The notes beneath the pieces were generated by a model. The model had not been told where the DNA came from. It did not search any database and saw nothing but the letters and a program-made list of their open reading frames with translations. Below are positions 50,715-59,379 of a stretch of 64,000 nucleotides of DNA, piece after piece. How positions within the stretch are numbered: position 1 is the stretch's first letter; each line of letters starts with the position of its first letter. Origin of the DNA: Bog-473 sp963744225. GTDB lineage: Bacteria > Actinomycetota > Acidimicrobiia > Acidimicrobiales > RAAP-2. Both the position numbers and the translations under genes were made by a program. The stretch lies in contig CAVUSV010000004.1 of the NCBI GenBank assembly GCA_963744225.1, positions 62,001-126,000 on the forward strand. Reading direction: 5' to 3'.

Positions 50715-51863
50715 GTGGCTCGCACCTACCTCGACCACGCCAGCACGACGCCGTCACGGCCGGAGGCCCTGGCTGCGCTCGCACAGTGGGCGACGCTTCC
50801 GGCCGGCGACCCGGGTCGCCTGCACGAAGAGGGCCGCATCGTCCGAGATGCACTCGAGACGGCCCGTGAGCAAGTGGCGGACCTGTTGGGCGTCGTGGGC
50901 CGCCAAGTGGTCTTCACCTCCGGGGCGACGGAGGCGATCAATGCGGCCGTGTGGGGTGCCGTCCGAGCAACGCCGGACGGGCCCGTGCTGTGCACAGCAG
51001 TCGAACATTCCGCGGTACGCGACGCCTCCCGGCGCGCGGCACCCGTCGAGGAGGTCGGGGTGGACCCGACGGGGCGCTTCGACCTCGATGCGCTGCGGGA
51101 GCGCCTACAGGCGGGCACGTTGCCCCGCCCCGCGCTGGTGCACTGCCAGTGGGCCAACCACGAGGTCGGCACCCTCCAACCGGTCCACGAGGTGGTCGCA
51201 CTCTGCCGCGACGCAGGCGTCACGGTACATGTGGACGCCGCGGCAGCCTGTGGTCACGTCCCGACCGACCTCGGCACACTCGAAGCGGACCTGGTCAGCG
51301 TCAGCGCTCACAAGCTCGGTGGGGTGCCCGGTGCCGGTGCACTCGTCGTCCGCCGGGGAAGCAGGTTTGAGCCGCTGCTCGTCGGAGGCGAGCAGGAACG
51401 AGGCCGCCGCGGTGGCCTTGAGCCGATCCCGGCGCTCGTCGCCTTCGGTGCCGCTGCGGCCGCGCTGGCGACCGACGGGAACCATCTGATGGGGACCGAA
51501 GCGCGCATCGCACGGCGCCAGATCGCCACGATCGTCGACGCGGCACGGGATATCGATGCCGTCGAGGTCGTCGGCCCCGCTGCGCCAGACGACCGACTCC
51601 CCTACCTGGTCTGCCTCGGGGTGGACGGCGTGGAGGCCGAACCCGTGCTCATCGGCCTCGACCGTGCCGGCGTGGCCGTTCACTCCGGCTCGGCATGCTC
51701 GTCGGAGAGCATCGAGCCCTCACCGGTGCTCGAGGCCATGGGTGTGGACCCGAGCCATTCGCTGCGGGTGAGCGTTGGGTGGTCGACGACTGACCAGGAC
51801 TGCGCAGCCTTCGACCGTGCCTTCCGCCGAGTGGTCTCCGACCTCCGGTCGCTACGAAGCTGA
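50715..51863 (+). CDS. Cysteine desulfurase (NifS/IscS-like)
   Basis: A 382-residue PLP enzyme. PLP-binding Lys200 is in SVSAHKLGG, catalytic Cys328 in HSGSACSS. VHVDAAAACGHVP provides the Asp. The class I IscS/NifS loop is present. It takes sulfur from cysteine for cluster or tRNA thiolation. In an operon with the SufR-like regulator; its stop overlaps the end of the convergent ccmI gene. Confidence 0.93.
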   Translation: MARTYLDHASTTPSRPEALAALAQWATLPAGDPGRLHEEGRIVRDALETAREQVADLLGVVGRQVVFTSGATEAINAAVWGAVRATPDGPVLCTAVEHSAVRDASRRAAPVEEVGVDPTGRFDLDALRERLQAGTLPRPALVHCQWANHEVGTLQPVHEVVALCRDAGVTVHVDAAAACGHVPTDLGTLEADLVSVSAHKLGGVPGAGALVVRRGSRFEPLLVGGEQERGRRGGLEPIPALVAFGAAAAALATDGNHLMGTEARIARRQIATIVDAARDIDAVEVVGPAAPDDRLPYLVCLGVDGVEAEPVLIGLDRAGVAVHSGSACSSESIEPSPVLEAMGVDPSHSLRVSVGWSTTDQDCAAFDRAFRRVVSDLRSLRS

Positions 51864-52709
51864 CGACCCAGTTGATCCGGACGAGAATGCGGCGGGCACC
51901 GGGACCCCCGCTGCCCGGTAGGCGCCGACGACGAGCGGTGCGACCTGGGGTAGTTCGGCTGCAGGCGGGCTGTCAGCCAGGAAGTCGTTGAACTGCACGA
52001 CCGCCGCCTTGTCGTTGTGGTCTTGGTTCTCGAGCACGAGTCCGTAGAAGAGGTGTCCCTGATAGTAGGAGGGTGAGTCCCTGACCGACGTTTGGATCTC
52101 GGCGCGCCCGATCCTCACCAACGCGGCCACGTGCGCGGTCGATCCCTCGTTCCACTCGAGATAGCCCGCGTAGGCCAATGCGGCGGGGTTCGACGGGTCC
52201 TCGGAGAGCACCTTGTCGTAGAGCACGATGGCCCCCTTGATATCGCCCTTGTTGTTCAGGGCCTGTGCCTGATTCAACTGCTGCACAATCAGTTGGAACT
52301 GCGAGGACGACACGCCGCCCGACGATGCCTGGCCCGGCTGGCGGGCCTGGACGAAATGGACCACGAGGATGACGGCACCGGCGGCGATGAGCATGCAGGC
52401 GACGAAGATGCCAATGCGGCGCCACAGGGGCAGCGGCGGTCGCTCGGTACCTCCCACCGCCTCCGGTTGCACCGACGTGACTGGGGCGGGGGGCAAGGTC
52501 GCGAGTTCGGCCTGAACGTCGGCGAGCCGCGCCGCGTCCCGCGCCATCAGGACGGCATAGTCGTGGTCCGAGAGGTCGCCCGCCGAATGTTCGCGAACGG
52601 CGTCGTCGAGGGAGCGCTGCAGGAAGTCGCGTTCGTCGGTCAGATACCAGCGGTCGTCGCGCTGGGAGTGGTCACGCTCCTCGACCGTGGGCGATCCGTG
52701 GACGGTCAC
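51852..52709 (-). CDS. CcmI-like TPR protein of the cytochrome c maturation operon
   Basis: A 285-residue protein: N-terminal cytoplasmic helix with DERDFLQRSLDDAVREHSAGDLSDHDYAVL, one membrane helix (RIGIFVACMLIAAGAVILVVHF, about 105-125) and TPR-like repeats (NNKGDIKGAIVLYDKVLSED; AALAYAGYLEW). This matches actinobacterial CcmI-type proteins that hold apocytochrome for the haem lyase. GTG 52709 overlaps the ccmH stop (GTGA). Last gene of the ccm operon. Confidence 0.8.
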   Translation of the reverse strand: MTVHGSPTVEERDHSQRDDRWYLTDERDFLQRSLDDAVREHSAGDLSDHDYAVLMARDAARLADVQAELATLPPAPVTSVQPEAVGGTERPPLPLWRRIGIFVACMLIAAGAVILVVHFVQARQPGQASSGGVSSSQFQLIVQQLNQAQALNNKGDIKGAIVLYDKVLSEDPSNPAALAYAGYLEWNEGSTAHVAALVRIGRAEIQTSVRDSPSYYQGHLFYGLVLENQDHNDKAAVVQFNDFLADSPPAAELPQVAPLVVGAYRAAGVPVPAAFSSGSTGSSAS

Positions 52710-53155
52710 TCGGCCTCCTCCAGGACCTTCAGCGAGGCGAACGCACGGGTCCTGCGCCAGAAGAGGACGCCAACGACGACCAGCGTGCCCGCTCCCAGCA
52801 CCAACGGGATGACCCAGATAAGTGGGACTCCGCCGGCGTCGGGCGGCACTAAGAGGATGGACTGGCCGTACTCCGACACGAGGGTCTGATCGATGTCCGC
52901 TGAAGACCGACCCTGGGCCACCATGCTCTCGATCTGGTGGCGCACAGCGATCGCGGTGGTTGCATTGGACTGGGCCACCGAGAGGTCGGTACACGAGGGG
53001 CAACGCACTCCGGTCTCGATGGCGGCGGCACGCTGCGCCGTTGTTTCAGGTGCGTTGTCGAACAAGCCGCTCCCGATCACCAGCGCGACGACCAGGACGA
53101 CGAGGGGAAGAGCCACGCGTGCCCACAGGGGGATGCCGGTCCTGTGCTCACCCAT
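52706..53155 (-). CDS. ccmH: Cytochrome c maturation protein CcmH
   Basis: A 149-residue protein with a signal-anchor helix (about 10-30), the CcmH/CycL redox motif RCPSC (Cys52, Cys55) followed by TDLSVAQSNATTAIAVRHQI, and a C-terminal membrane helix. It reduces or holds apocytochrome CXXCH before haem attachment. ATG 53155 overlaps the ccmG stop by eight bases. Confidence 0.92.
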   Translation of the reverse strand: MGEHRTGIPLWARVALPLVVLVVALVIGSGLFDNAPETTAQRAAAIETGVRCPSCTDLSVAQSNATTAIAVRHQIESMVAQGRSSADIDQTLVSEYGQSILLVPPDAGGVPLIWVIPLVLGAGTLVVVGVLFWRRTRAFASLKVLEEAE

Positions 53156-53723
53156 TCGACGCCTCGGCCTGCTGCGTTCTGGCTGCCGCCAGGAACGAGT
53201 CGAGGTTCTTCTGGGTCGCGGGGCCAAGAAGCACGGCGGTGACCCGGCCAGAGGGAGCCACGACGAAGGTCGTGGGCGGCGCGGTCACGCCGTAACGCTG
53301 GGCGACCGTGCCGCCAGGGTCGCTAATAGCCGGCCAGAGGTCGCCATTGGCATGAAGGAACGCACTCGCGGTCCCGGACGTGTCGTGGAAGACCACGCTC
53401 ACCATGTGGGCTCCATCGCTCGCGTGGGCCTGCTCGTAGGAAAAGCGGGAGAGATCGGACGCCTCCTGCTGGCAAGGAACGCACCAGCTGGCGAAGAAGT
53501 TGATGACGACGTAGTGGCCCCGCAGCGAGGCAAGGGAGACGGGCGCCCCAGAGATGAGGTCCGTGCCCCTGAAGTCCGGCGCGGCGTGGCCGAGCAGCGG
53601 GCTCTGGACCGCGGTCGCCTCCTGGGGCGTGCGGGTGGCGAGGACGACGCCGACGACGATCAGGACGAGCAGGACGGTGCCCGCGACCCAGCGGATCAGG
53701 TGACTCCGGCGGCGACCGCTCAT
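53148..53723 (-). CDS. ccmG: Thioredoxin-like CcmG/ResA protein
   Basis: A 191-residue protein with an N-terminal membrane anchor (VAGTVLLVLIVVGVVLATR) and a thioredoxin-like domain with WCVPC (Cys81, Cys84). The PPTTFVVAPSGRV cis-Pro segment follows. It reduces the apocytochrome haem-binding cysteines outside the membrane with electrons from CcdA. ATGA overlap with ccmF upstream. Confidence 0.92.
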   Translation of the reverse strand: MSGRRRSHLIRWVAGTVLLVLIVVGVVLATRTPQEATAVQSPLLGHAAPDFRGTDLISGAPVSLASLRGHYVVINFFASWCVPCQQEASDLSRFSYEQAHASDGAHMVSVVFHDTSGTASAFLHANGDLWPAISDPGGTVAQRYGVTAPPTTFVVAPSGRVTAVLLGPATQKNLDSFLAAARTQQAEASNG

Positions 53724-55843
53724 GGCGGTCCGGCGACGGGGGCAGCCAGTGCGCCCACCGGCTCGGGTGCCTCGAGACTCTGCTCACGATGCCCGTCGGG
53801 CTCGGGATCTGAACCCGTCACGAGCACCGACGACGCCGAGGCAGGATCGGTGGGCCGCCGGCGCGAGCCGGGGGCGAGGGCCAGTAACCCTCCCAGCCCG
53901 ATGAGCAGGCCACCGGCCCAGAGCCACGCGACGAGCGGCTCGATGACCACGCCGATGGCCACCGAACCCCGCGGCAAGTTGTTGATCGCCTGGTTGCCCG
54001 ACGTCGAGCCCAGGCCGCCGACGGCGTCGAACGTCAGGTAGATGTCGGCGAAGAGCCCGGAGTCGATGGCCGGGGTTCCCACGACCGAGAGTGCACTGCC
54101 GAAGCTGGTGGTCGCCGGGGTGAACAGCCCGTTGTCGACCTTGACGAGCGCCTCCTGCGCGGTGCGCGACGGTGAAGTCACGGTCCGAAGCCCCTCGAAC
54201 TCGAAGCGATGGCCGTCATAGGTCACAACGCTGCCCTGGTGCAGGGCCAGCTCGGCCTGATGGCGGTACGACGTGGCGGCGATCACCCCAACGGCCAGCA
54301 GGACGACGCCCAGATGCACGATCATGCCGCCGTTGGCACGCCCGACCAGGCCGCGCCACCAGCCGGCGTGGCGAGCGTGAGCGGCCCGCACGGAGAGCAC
54401 CAGGGCGCGCGCTGCGGTGGCGGCAGCCATGGCGCCCAGGCCGAAGCCGATCAGGGCGGGGCCGCCGCGCAGGCCGAAGACGACGCAGAGCACCACGGCG
54501 CCCACGCCGATCCACACCGGGATCGCGAGGCGCTGCCAGAGCACGGCTCCGCTCATCTTGCGCCAGCTCAGCACGGGCGCCACGGCCATCAAGAACAGGA
54601 GCGTCAGCCCGGCCGGAATGGCGACCGTGTTGAAGAAGGGGGCACCGACGGTGACCTGTTGCTGGGTGACCGACTCGTAGAGGAGTGGGTAGACGGTGCC
54701 AAGGAGAACGACGAACGCAAATCCGACGAACAGCACGTTGTTGAGGAGGAACGCACCTTCGCGGCCCAAGGGGGCGTCGATGCCCCCCGGGGAGCGGAGC
54801 CGGTCGCCCCGCCAGGCGATCAGACCGAAGCCCACAATGACGACAGCGAAGAAGAAACCGATGAGCAAGGGTCCGAGGGTCGACTCGGAGAAGGAGTGCA
54901 CCGACGTGATCACCCCCGATCGGGTGAGGAACGTGCCGAGGATGGTGAGCGCGAAGGTCGCGATGGACAGCGAGAGGTTCCACACCCGCATGAGGCCGCG
55001 CCGCTCCTGGACGAGGACCGAGTGCAAGTAGGCCGTCCCGCAGAGCCAAGGCAGGAGCGCCGCGTTCTCAACCGGGTCCCAGCCCCAGAAACCGCCCCAC
55101 CCGAGCACCTGGTAGGACCACCACGCGCCTAACACGACGCCGACCGAGAGGAAGGTGAAGGCGACCAGCGTCCAGCGTCGGCACTCAATCTGCCAGCGAT
55201 CCCCCACGCGGCCGGTGGCCAGCATGCCAATGGCGAAGGCGAAGGGGACGGTGAAGAGGACGAAACCGATGTAGAGGAGAGGCGGATGGATCGCCACCAG
55301 CGGGTTGTCCTGCAAGAGCGAGTTGGGACCGAGGCCCTGTGTCACGCCGGCGGCGGTGGAGAAGGGATTCGCCGGTCCGGTCATCAGCCCGAAGAAGAAG
55401 GCGGAGACGACGTAGAGGACGAGTGTCGCCCATCGAATGACCGGGTCGGCGGTCAGACGCCGATAACGCCAGACGAAGATCGTGGAGACCACCGAAAGGG
55501 TGAGGCCCCACAACAAGATCGAGCCGGCTAAAGCTGACCACATTCCGGTGATGGAGTACAGCAACGGCGTCACCGTGCTGTTGTTCTCGGCCACGAACAC
55601 CAGCGAGAAGTCATGAGTGAGGAGGGCATGCTCCATGGCGCCCGCGGCGAGAAGCGCCCCTACCAACATGACGGGCGCCAGGAACCTGCCATCCCCCGGG
55701 AACCTGTTCGCTGGGCCGAGCGCTGACGTGTCGTCGCCGGCATCTCGGCCCTTCACCAACCCGGCGACGATGACAAGAGCACCGACAATGCTGGCGACGA
55801 AGGCGAGCCAGATCCCGATCGTCCCGAGATGTGCGTCGACCAT
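53720..55843 (-). CDS. ccmF: Haem lyase subunit CcmF
   Basis: A 707-residue protein with about 15 membrane helices. The tryptophan-rich WGGFWGWDPVENAALLPWL motif near residue 245 binds haem. The preceding YQVL and the RSGVITSVHSF loop are conserved, as are later His-containing loops. CcmF with CcmH attaches haem to apocytochrome. Overlaps ccmE by TGATG. Confidence 0.95.
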   Translation of the reverse strand: MVDAHLGTIGIWLAFVASIVGALVIVAGLVKGRDAGDDTSALGPANRFPGDGRFLAPVMLVGALLAAGAMEHALLTHDFSLVFVAENNSTVTPLLYSITGMWSALAGSILLWGLTLSVVSTIFVWRYRRLTADPVIRWATLVLYVVSAFFFGLMTGPANPFSTAAGVTQGLGPNSLLQDNPLVAIHPPLLYIGFVLFTVPFAFAIGMLATGRVGDRWQIECRRWTLVAFTFLSVGVVLGAWWSYQVLGWGGFWGWDPVENAALLPWLCGTAYLHSVLVQERRGLMRVWNLSLSIATFALTILGTFLTRSGVITSVHSFSESTLGPLLIGFFFAVVIVGFGLIAWRGDRLRSPGGIDAPLGREGAFLLNNVLFVGFAFVVLLGTVYPLLYESVTQQQVTVGAPFFNTVAIPAGLTLLFLMAVAPVLSWRKMSGAVLWQRLAIPVWIGVGAVVLCVVFGLRGGPALIGFGLGAMAAATAARALVLSVRAAHARHAGWWRGLVGRANGGMIVHLGVVLLAVGVIAATSYRHQAELALHQGSVVTYDGHRFEFEGLRTVTSPSRTAQEALVKVDNGLFTPATTSFGSALSVVGTPAIDSGLFADIYLTFDAVGGLGSTSGNQAINNLPRGSVAIGVVIEPLVAWLWAGGLLIGLGGLLALAPGSRRRPTDPASASSVLVTGSDPEPDGHREQSLEAPEPVGALAAPVAGPP

Positions 55844-56361
55844 CAGGGAACGACTTTCCCGTTCGTCCCCCGGACCCGATTGGGGTACTTGGCGATGTAG
55901 GTCGCCGAGTGCTTCACCAGGATGGAGTCAGACACGAAGACGGTCGAAGTGTCCGAGGTGAAGTGGCCGACGACGACGACAGGGATGTTGTCCTGGAAGA
56001 GCTGGGGTGGGCTCCCGGTGTTGACGACGTGGACGACGTTGGTTCCCTCCGAGACCTCGAAGTTGGTGCCGGTCGACGTGTTGTGGCGGGACTGCGGCAC
56101 AACGTTTCCCTCGAGGCGGAATGTCGTCGTCCCGAGGCTCGAGCGATGGGCGAAGGCCTGATCCACCGTGTCGAAATAGTTCAAGGAGCTCCCCAGTCCC
56201 TCGACTAGCAGGAACACGAAGGCCACGAGCAGCAGCGCGAAGACGGCGAGGACCCGCCGGCTGGTACGCCGGCGCGGCGGCCCGGGCGTGGCTGGGCCCC
56301 GATGGACGTCAGAGGTTGGCGGGCTGGGGGGCGGGCTCGGCTCGGTGGTCGTTCCGCTCAC
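55843..56361 (-). CDS. ccmE: Haem chaperone CcmE
   Basis: A 172-residue protein with an N-terminal membrane anchor (VLAVFALLLVAFVFLLVEGL) and an OB-fold domain. The haem-linking residue is His151 in H-S-A-T-Y (HxxxY), so it is the His-type CcmE, not the Cys-type found in some archaea and Gram-positives. GTG 56361 overlaps the ccmD stop. Confidence 0.87.
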   Translation of the reverse strand: MSGTTTEPSPPPSPPTSDVHRGPATPGPPRRRTSRRVLAVFALLLVAFVFLLVEGLGSSLNYFDTVDQAFAHRSSLGTTTFRLEGNVVPQSRHNTSTGTNFEVSEGTNVVHVVNTGSPPQLFQDNIPVVVVGHFTSDTSTVFVSDSILVKHSATYIAKYPNRVRGTNGKVVP

Positions 56362-56519
56362 GACCGCTCGCCGTGCGCCAGCGCACCATCGCTCTCGGCA
56401 GGCTGGCGTTGCGACACCGACAGCGCCCTCTCCCAACGTCGTCGACGCAGTCCCAGGCTGACGGCGTAGACGAACACAGTGGCCAGTGCGATCGCATAAC
56501 CGGCGTCGACGTACCTCAT
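56358..56519 (-). CDS. ccmD: CcmD-like small membrane protein
   Basis: A 53-residue protein with one membrane helix (MRYVDAGYAIALATVFVYAVSLGLRRRRWERAL) and positive residues after it, in the exact place of ccmD between ccmC and ccmE. CcmD stabilises the CcmC-CcmE complex. ATG 56519 overlaps the ccmC stop, and its own stop overlaps the ccmE GTG. Confidence 0.75.
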   Translation of the reverse strand: MRYVDAGYAIALATVFVYAVSLGLRRRRWERALSVSQRQPAESDGALAHGERS

Positions 56520-57307
56520 GGCGCGCCCCCGCTCCCTTGCACGACCGGGGTGGCGGAGCCGACGAGCTCGCTGTCCTCGCTCCACCGCTCGGCGAGCGAG
56601 ACCTCGAGCTCCTGGTCTCCGACGGCGTCCTGCAATACCTCTATCTGGTAGCGCACACCGAGGAGCCACACGAAGACGAGCGAGAAGGCGATGAACCCGA
56701 GCAGGAAGGTCCAAGACATGGAGGCCGACGCGTGGATCTTGAACCCGGGATCGATGAACGTGCCTCCCTGGTGCAGTGTGTTCCACCAATCCACCGAAAA
56801 GTGCACGAGAGGCACGTCGATGGCGACGAGGAGCGCGACCACCGCGCACCGCCGCGCCCGGACCGTGGGATCGGCGGGGACCCGGCGCAGCGCGAGGTAG
56901 CCGATCTCAAGGATCAGCAGCAGTGCGGTTGAGGTCAGGCGAGCGTCCCACGTCCACCACGTTCCCCAAGCCGGACGTCCCCACAACGACCCCGTGACTA
57001 GGGTGAGCGCCGAGAACACGGCACCGACCTCGACGGCCGAGGCGGCCAGGCGGTCCCAGAAGAACGACCGCGTGCGAGGCCAGAGGTACAAGAGACTGCC
57101 TGCGGCGGCCACGCCGCCCGCCCAGTAGAGCGCAACCGTCGCGATCGGCGGATGGATGTAGAGCAAGCGGGCCAGATCACCCTGCGTGCGATCCGGCGGG
57201 GTGATCCAAAGGCCGAGCCACACGGTGAAGCCCAACGCGACGACTCCGACGATGCCGACCAGGTCGAGCCAGCGCGGGCGCGAGCGCAGGATCGTGGGCG
57301 CGCTCAT
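56516..57307 (-). CDS. ccmC: Haem handling protein CcmC
   Basis: A 263-residue protein with six membrane helices. The haem-handling motif WGTWWTWDARLTS lies near residue 117, with conserved His in YIHPP near 50 and VHFSVDWWNTLHQG near 175. CcmC presents haem to CcmE. ATG 57307 overlaps the ccmB stop (TGATG). Confidence 0.94.
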   Translation of the reverse strand: MSAPTILRSRPRWLDLVGIVGVVALGFTVWLGLWITPPDRTQGDLARLLYIHPPIATVALYWAGGVAAAGSLLYLWPRTRSFFWDRLAASAVEVGAVFSALTLVTGSLWGRPAWGTWWTWDARLTSTALLLILEIGYLALRRVPADPTVRARRCAVVALLVAIDVPLVHFSVDWWNTLHQGGTFIDPGFKIHASASMSWTFLLGFIAFSLVFVWLLGVRYQIEVLQDAVGDQELEVSLAERWSEDSELVGSATPVVQGSGGAP

Positions 57308-57974
57308 GCCGCCTCTTGCAAGGGGCCGTAGAGGACGATGCCCACCACGAAGTAAATGACCGCGAAAGGGACGAGGATTTTGAGCCACTGCGTGCCCGAC
57401 GACGTGGCGCCGTTCAACGCGGCCTCCCACACCTTGGAGCCCGCCAGCAGGACCGGGGCCAGGACAGGCAGGACGAGAAGGGGGAGGAGCGTGTCGCGCA
57501 CCCGCAGGCCGGCAGACAGCGCGCCGTACAGGACGCCGGCACAGGCCAACCCGACGGTGGCCAGCATGCTCGCGACGACGGCGAGCCAGATCACCTGCAC
57601 GTGCACGTCGAAGAGGAACGTCACGCCGGCCCACAGCACGAGCTGGAGCACAAGGAGCTGGAGCCCCACCGCGGCGGCCTTGCCCAAGAAGATGCCTGCG
57701 GGGTCGATGCCCGAGAGGCGCAGCCCGTCGCGCGTACCTTCGCCCGACTCGACCGCCACGCTGCGCTGGATTGCCAGCACCGTCGAGAACAGGAGGGCAA
57801 CCCAGAAGATCCCCGGAGCAGCGTGCCGCAGCGCAGCTTGGTCGGGCCCGATGGCGAAGGCCAGGAGTACCAGAACGAGAAAGGCAAAGGGGACGACCTG
57901 CCACAGTGCGACGCGCGAGCGCGCGCCTCGATCCGGAGGTCCTTGCCCGCCACCAGCACGGCGTCATGCCACAT
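57304..57974 (-). pseudogene. ccmB: Haem exporter permease CcmB, frameshifted near 57913-57925
   Basis: The N-terminus from ATG 57974 reads MWHDAVLVAGKDLRIEARAR, typical of CcmB. The rest, ...ALWQVVPFAFLVLVLLAFAIGPDQAALRHAAPGIFWVALLFSTVLAIQRSV, is in another frame and continues to TGA 57304. The slip lies in a GCGCGAGCGCGCGC stretch; an extra GC pair or a missing base explains it. CcmB forms the membrane part of the CcmABC complex. Because every other gene of the operon is intact, an error in the sequence is the likeliest cause. Confidence 0.82.
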
Positions 57975-58695
57975 TGCTGGCCCCCGCAGTGCCAGGGCCT
58001 GCGGCCGCACCGCCGGTCGAAACCGCGGTGAGCGTGATGCGGCGGCCGCCCAGCTCCTCACTCGTCACGCGACCGCCGCCCATGGAGACGACGCGGTCCG
58101 CCAGTGGAACAGAAAGCTGAGGCTCGTGGGAAGACAGCAGCACCGTTGCCCCATCCGATACCGCATCGCCGATCAGATGGCCGAGGAGTGCACGCGAAGT
58201 TGCGTCGAGCCCGGCGTGCGGCTCATCGAGCAGCCACAGCGCGGGCCGGCGTGCCACGAGCGCGGCCAGCGCCACTCGCCGCCGCTGACCGGCCGAGAGG
58301 CGTCCGGCCGGTGTCGTGCGCAGGCGCCCCGTCAGGCCGACGCGCTCGAGCGCCTCGTCCGCGTCAGCAAGCGGGAGGCTGAGGGCGCGCACCGCAAAGC
58401 GGACGTTTTCCGCCGCACTGAGCTCGTCGTAGAGAGGGGCGGCATGGCCCAAGAGGCCGACGTAACGCCGCACGGACGTGTGGTCGGTGGTGAGGTCGAC
58501 CCCGAGGACCGTCGCCTCGCCCGAGGTCACAGGCAAAAGCCCTGCACAGGCCCGCAACAAACTGGTCTTGCCGGCGCCGTTGGCACCCACCACGACGACC
58601 ACCTCGCCCGGGTCGAGAGAGAGGTCGACCCCGGCGAGGGCAGGGAAGCGGCCGGCAAGAGCGACGGCGGCGCGGAAGTGAACGACAGGGGCCAT
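57964..58695 (-). CDS. ccmA: Haem exporter ATP-binding protein CcmA
   Basis: A 243-residue ABC ATPase: Walker A VVGANGAGKTSLLRACAGLL near residue 38, signature RLSAGQRRRVALAALVA near 135, Walker B LWLLDEPHAGLDATSR and His in LSSHEPQ. Powers CcmABC haem/CcmE release. ATG 58695 is preferred; ATG 58710 in the same frame sits on a TACCAT box. First gene of the nine-gene ccm operon; overlaps ccmB by 11 bases. Confidence 0.9.
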   Translation of the reverse strand: MAPVVHFRAAVALAGRFPALAGVDLSLDPGEVVVVVGANGAGKTSLLRACAGLLPVTSGEATVLGVDLTTDHTSVRRYVGLLGHAAPLYDELSAAENVRFAVRALSLPLADADEALERVGLTGRLRTTPAGRLSAGQRRRVALAALVARRPALWLLDEPHAGLDATSRALLGHLIGDAVSDGATVLLSSHEPQLSVPLADRVVSMGGGRVTSEELGGRRITLTAVSTGGAAAGPGTAGASNVA

Positions 58696-58798
58696 GGCCT
58701 TCCCCACCATGGTAGGGGGGGTGGGTCCCAGGGTTCCAAGCGGCCCCCGGTCCCCGGACCCGGGATCCGACGAGACCCGGGAAAGGAGAGGCTCCCGA

Positions 58799-59311
58799 TC
58801 AGCGCATATGGTCCAAGGCGTTGATGGGATCGAGTGAACGGGCGGTCTCGCCGGCCAGCTCGGCCCGAGCGAAGGCCCGCAGCGCCTCCTCGTGCGCCTC
58901 GAGCAGTTGCGAGGCCGCCCTCTCCGCGGGGTCGAGCTCTCCGATGCGGGCGTAGAGCGCCAGGTACTGCCCGGTGACGCCCTCGAACGAGGCCATTCCC
59001 TCGTCCCATGTGCCCTCGCTCAGGGCACCAGCGAGGACGTCGGCGGCGCCCAGCATCTCCGCCTCGGGCTCGATCGAGATGCCGGCCCGCTCGAGTGCTG
59101 GAGCGACCGCGTCTTTGGTTCGGCGCTCCAAGGTCGCGAGGACGTGCATCTTTGCGGCGTGCTCGGTCTCACCGCGCTCCTGGAGCCGGTCCGCCAGCTG
59201 TTCGAAGAGGCGCTCGCCCAGCACCTCGCCCTGGTAGGCCTGGACCCAGAGCTTCTCGATCCCGTCCTCTGCTGAGAAGATCGGCGCCGGTGTGGTGTCG
59301 GTGTCGCGCAC
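58799..59311 (-). CDS. Helical protein of unknown function (ferritin-like fold suspected)
   Basis: A 170-residue all-helical protein: FSAEDGIEKLWVQAYQGEVLGERLFEQLADRLQERGETEHAAKM, then ALERAGISIEPEAEML and a second helical pair. Glu/His spacing recalls ferritin-like or rubrerythrin-type helices, but I cannot confirm a metal site. TATCGT at 59324-59319 is seven bases before GTG 59311, so it has its own leaderless promoter. It lies between ccmA and the DJ-1 gene, divergent from the latter. Confidence 0.6.
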   Translation of the reverse strand: MRDTDTTPAPIFSAEDGIEKLWVQAYQGEVLGERLFEQLADRLQERGETEHAAKMHVLATLERRTKDAVAPALERAGISIEPEAEMLGAADVLAGALSEGTWDEGMASFEGVTGQYLALYARIGELDPAERAASQLLEAHEEALRAFARAELAGETARSLDPINALDHMR

Positions 59312-59379
59312 GGCGCCGACGATACCGCCGGCCGCTTGCGGCCGCCTGCGCCGGCGCGTCGGTAGTGTGCCTCGCACCG

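Noticed and set aside
57316..58824. A 502-codon plus-strand frame over ccmB and ccmA.
   Set aside because: Antisense to recognised ccm genes; no known domain.
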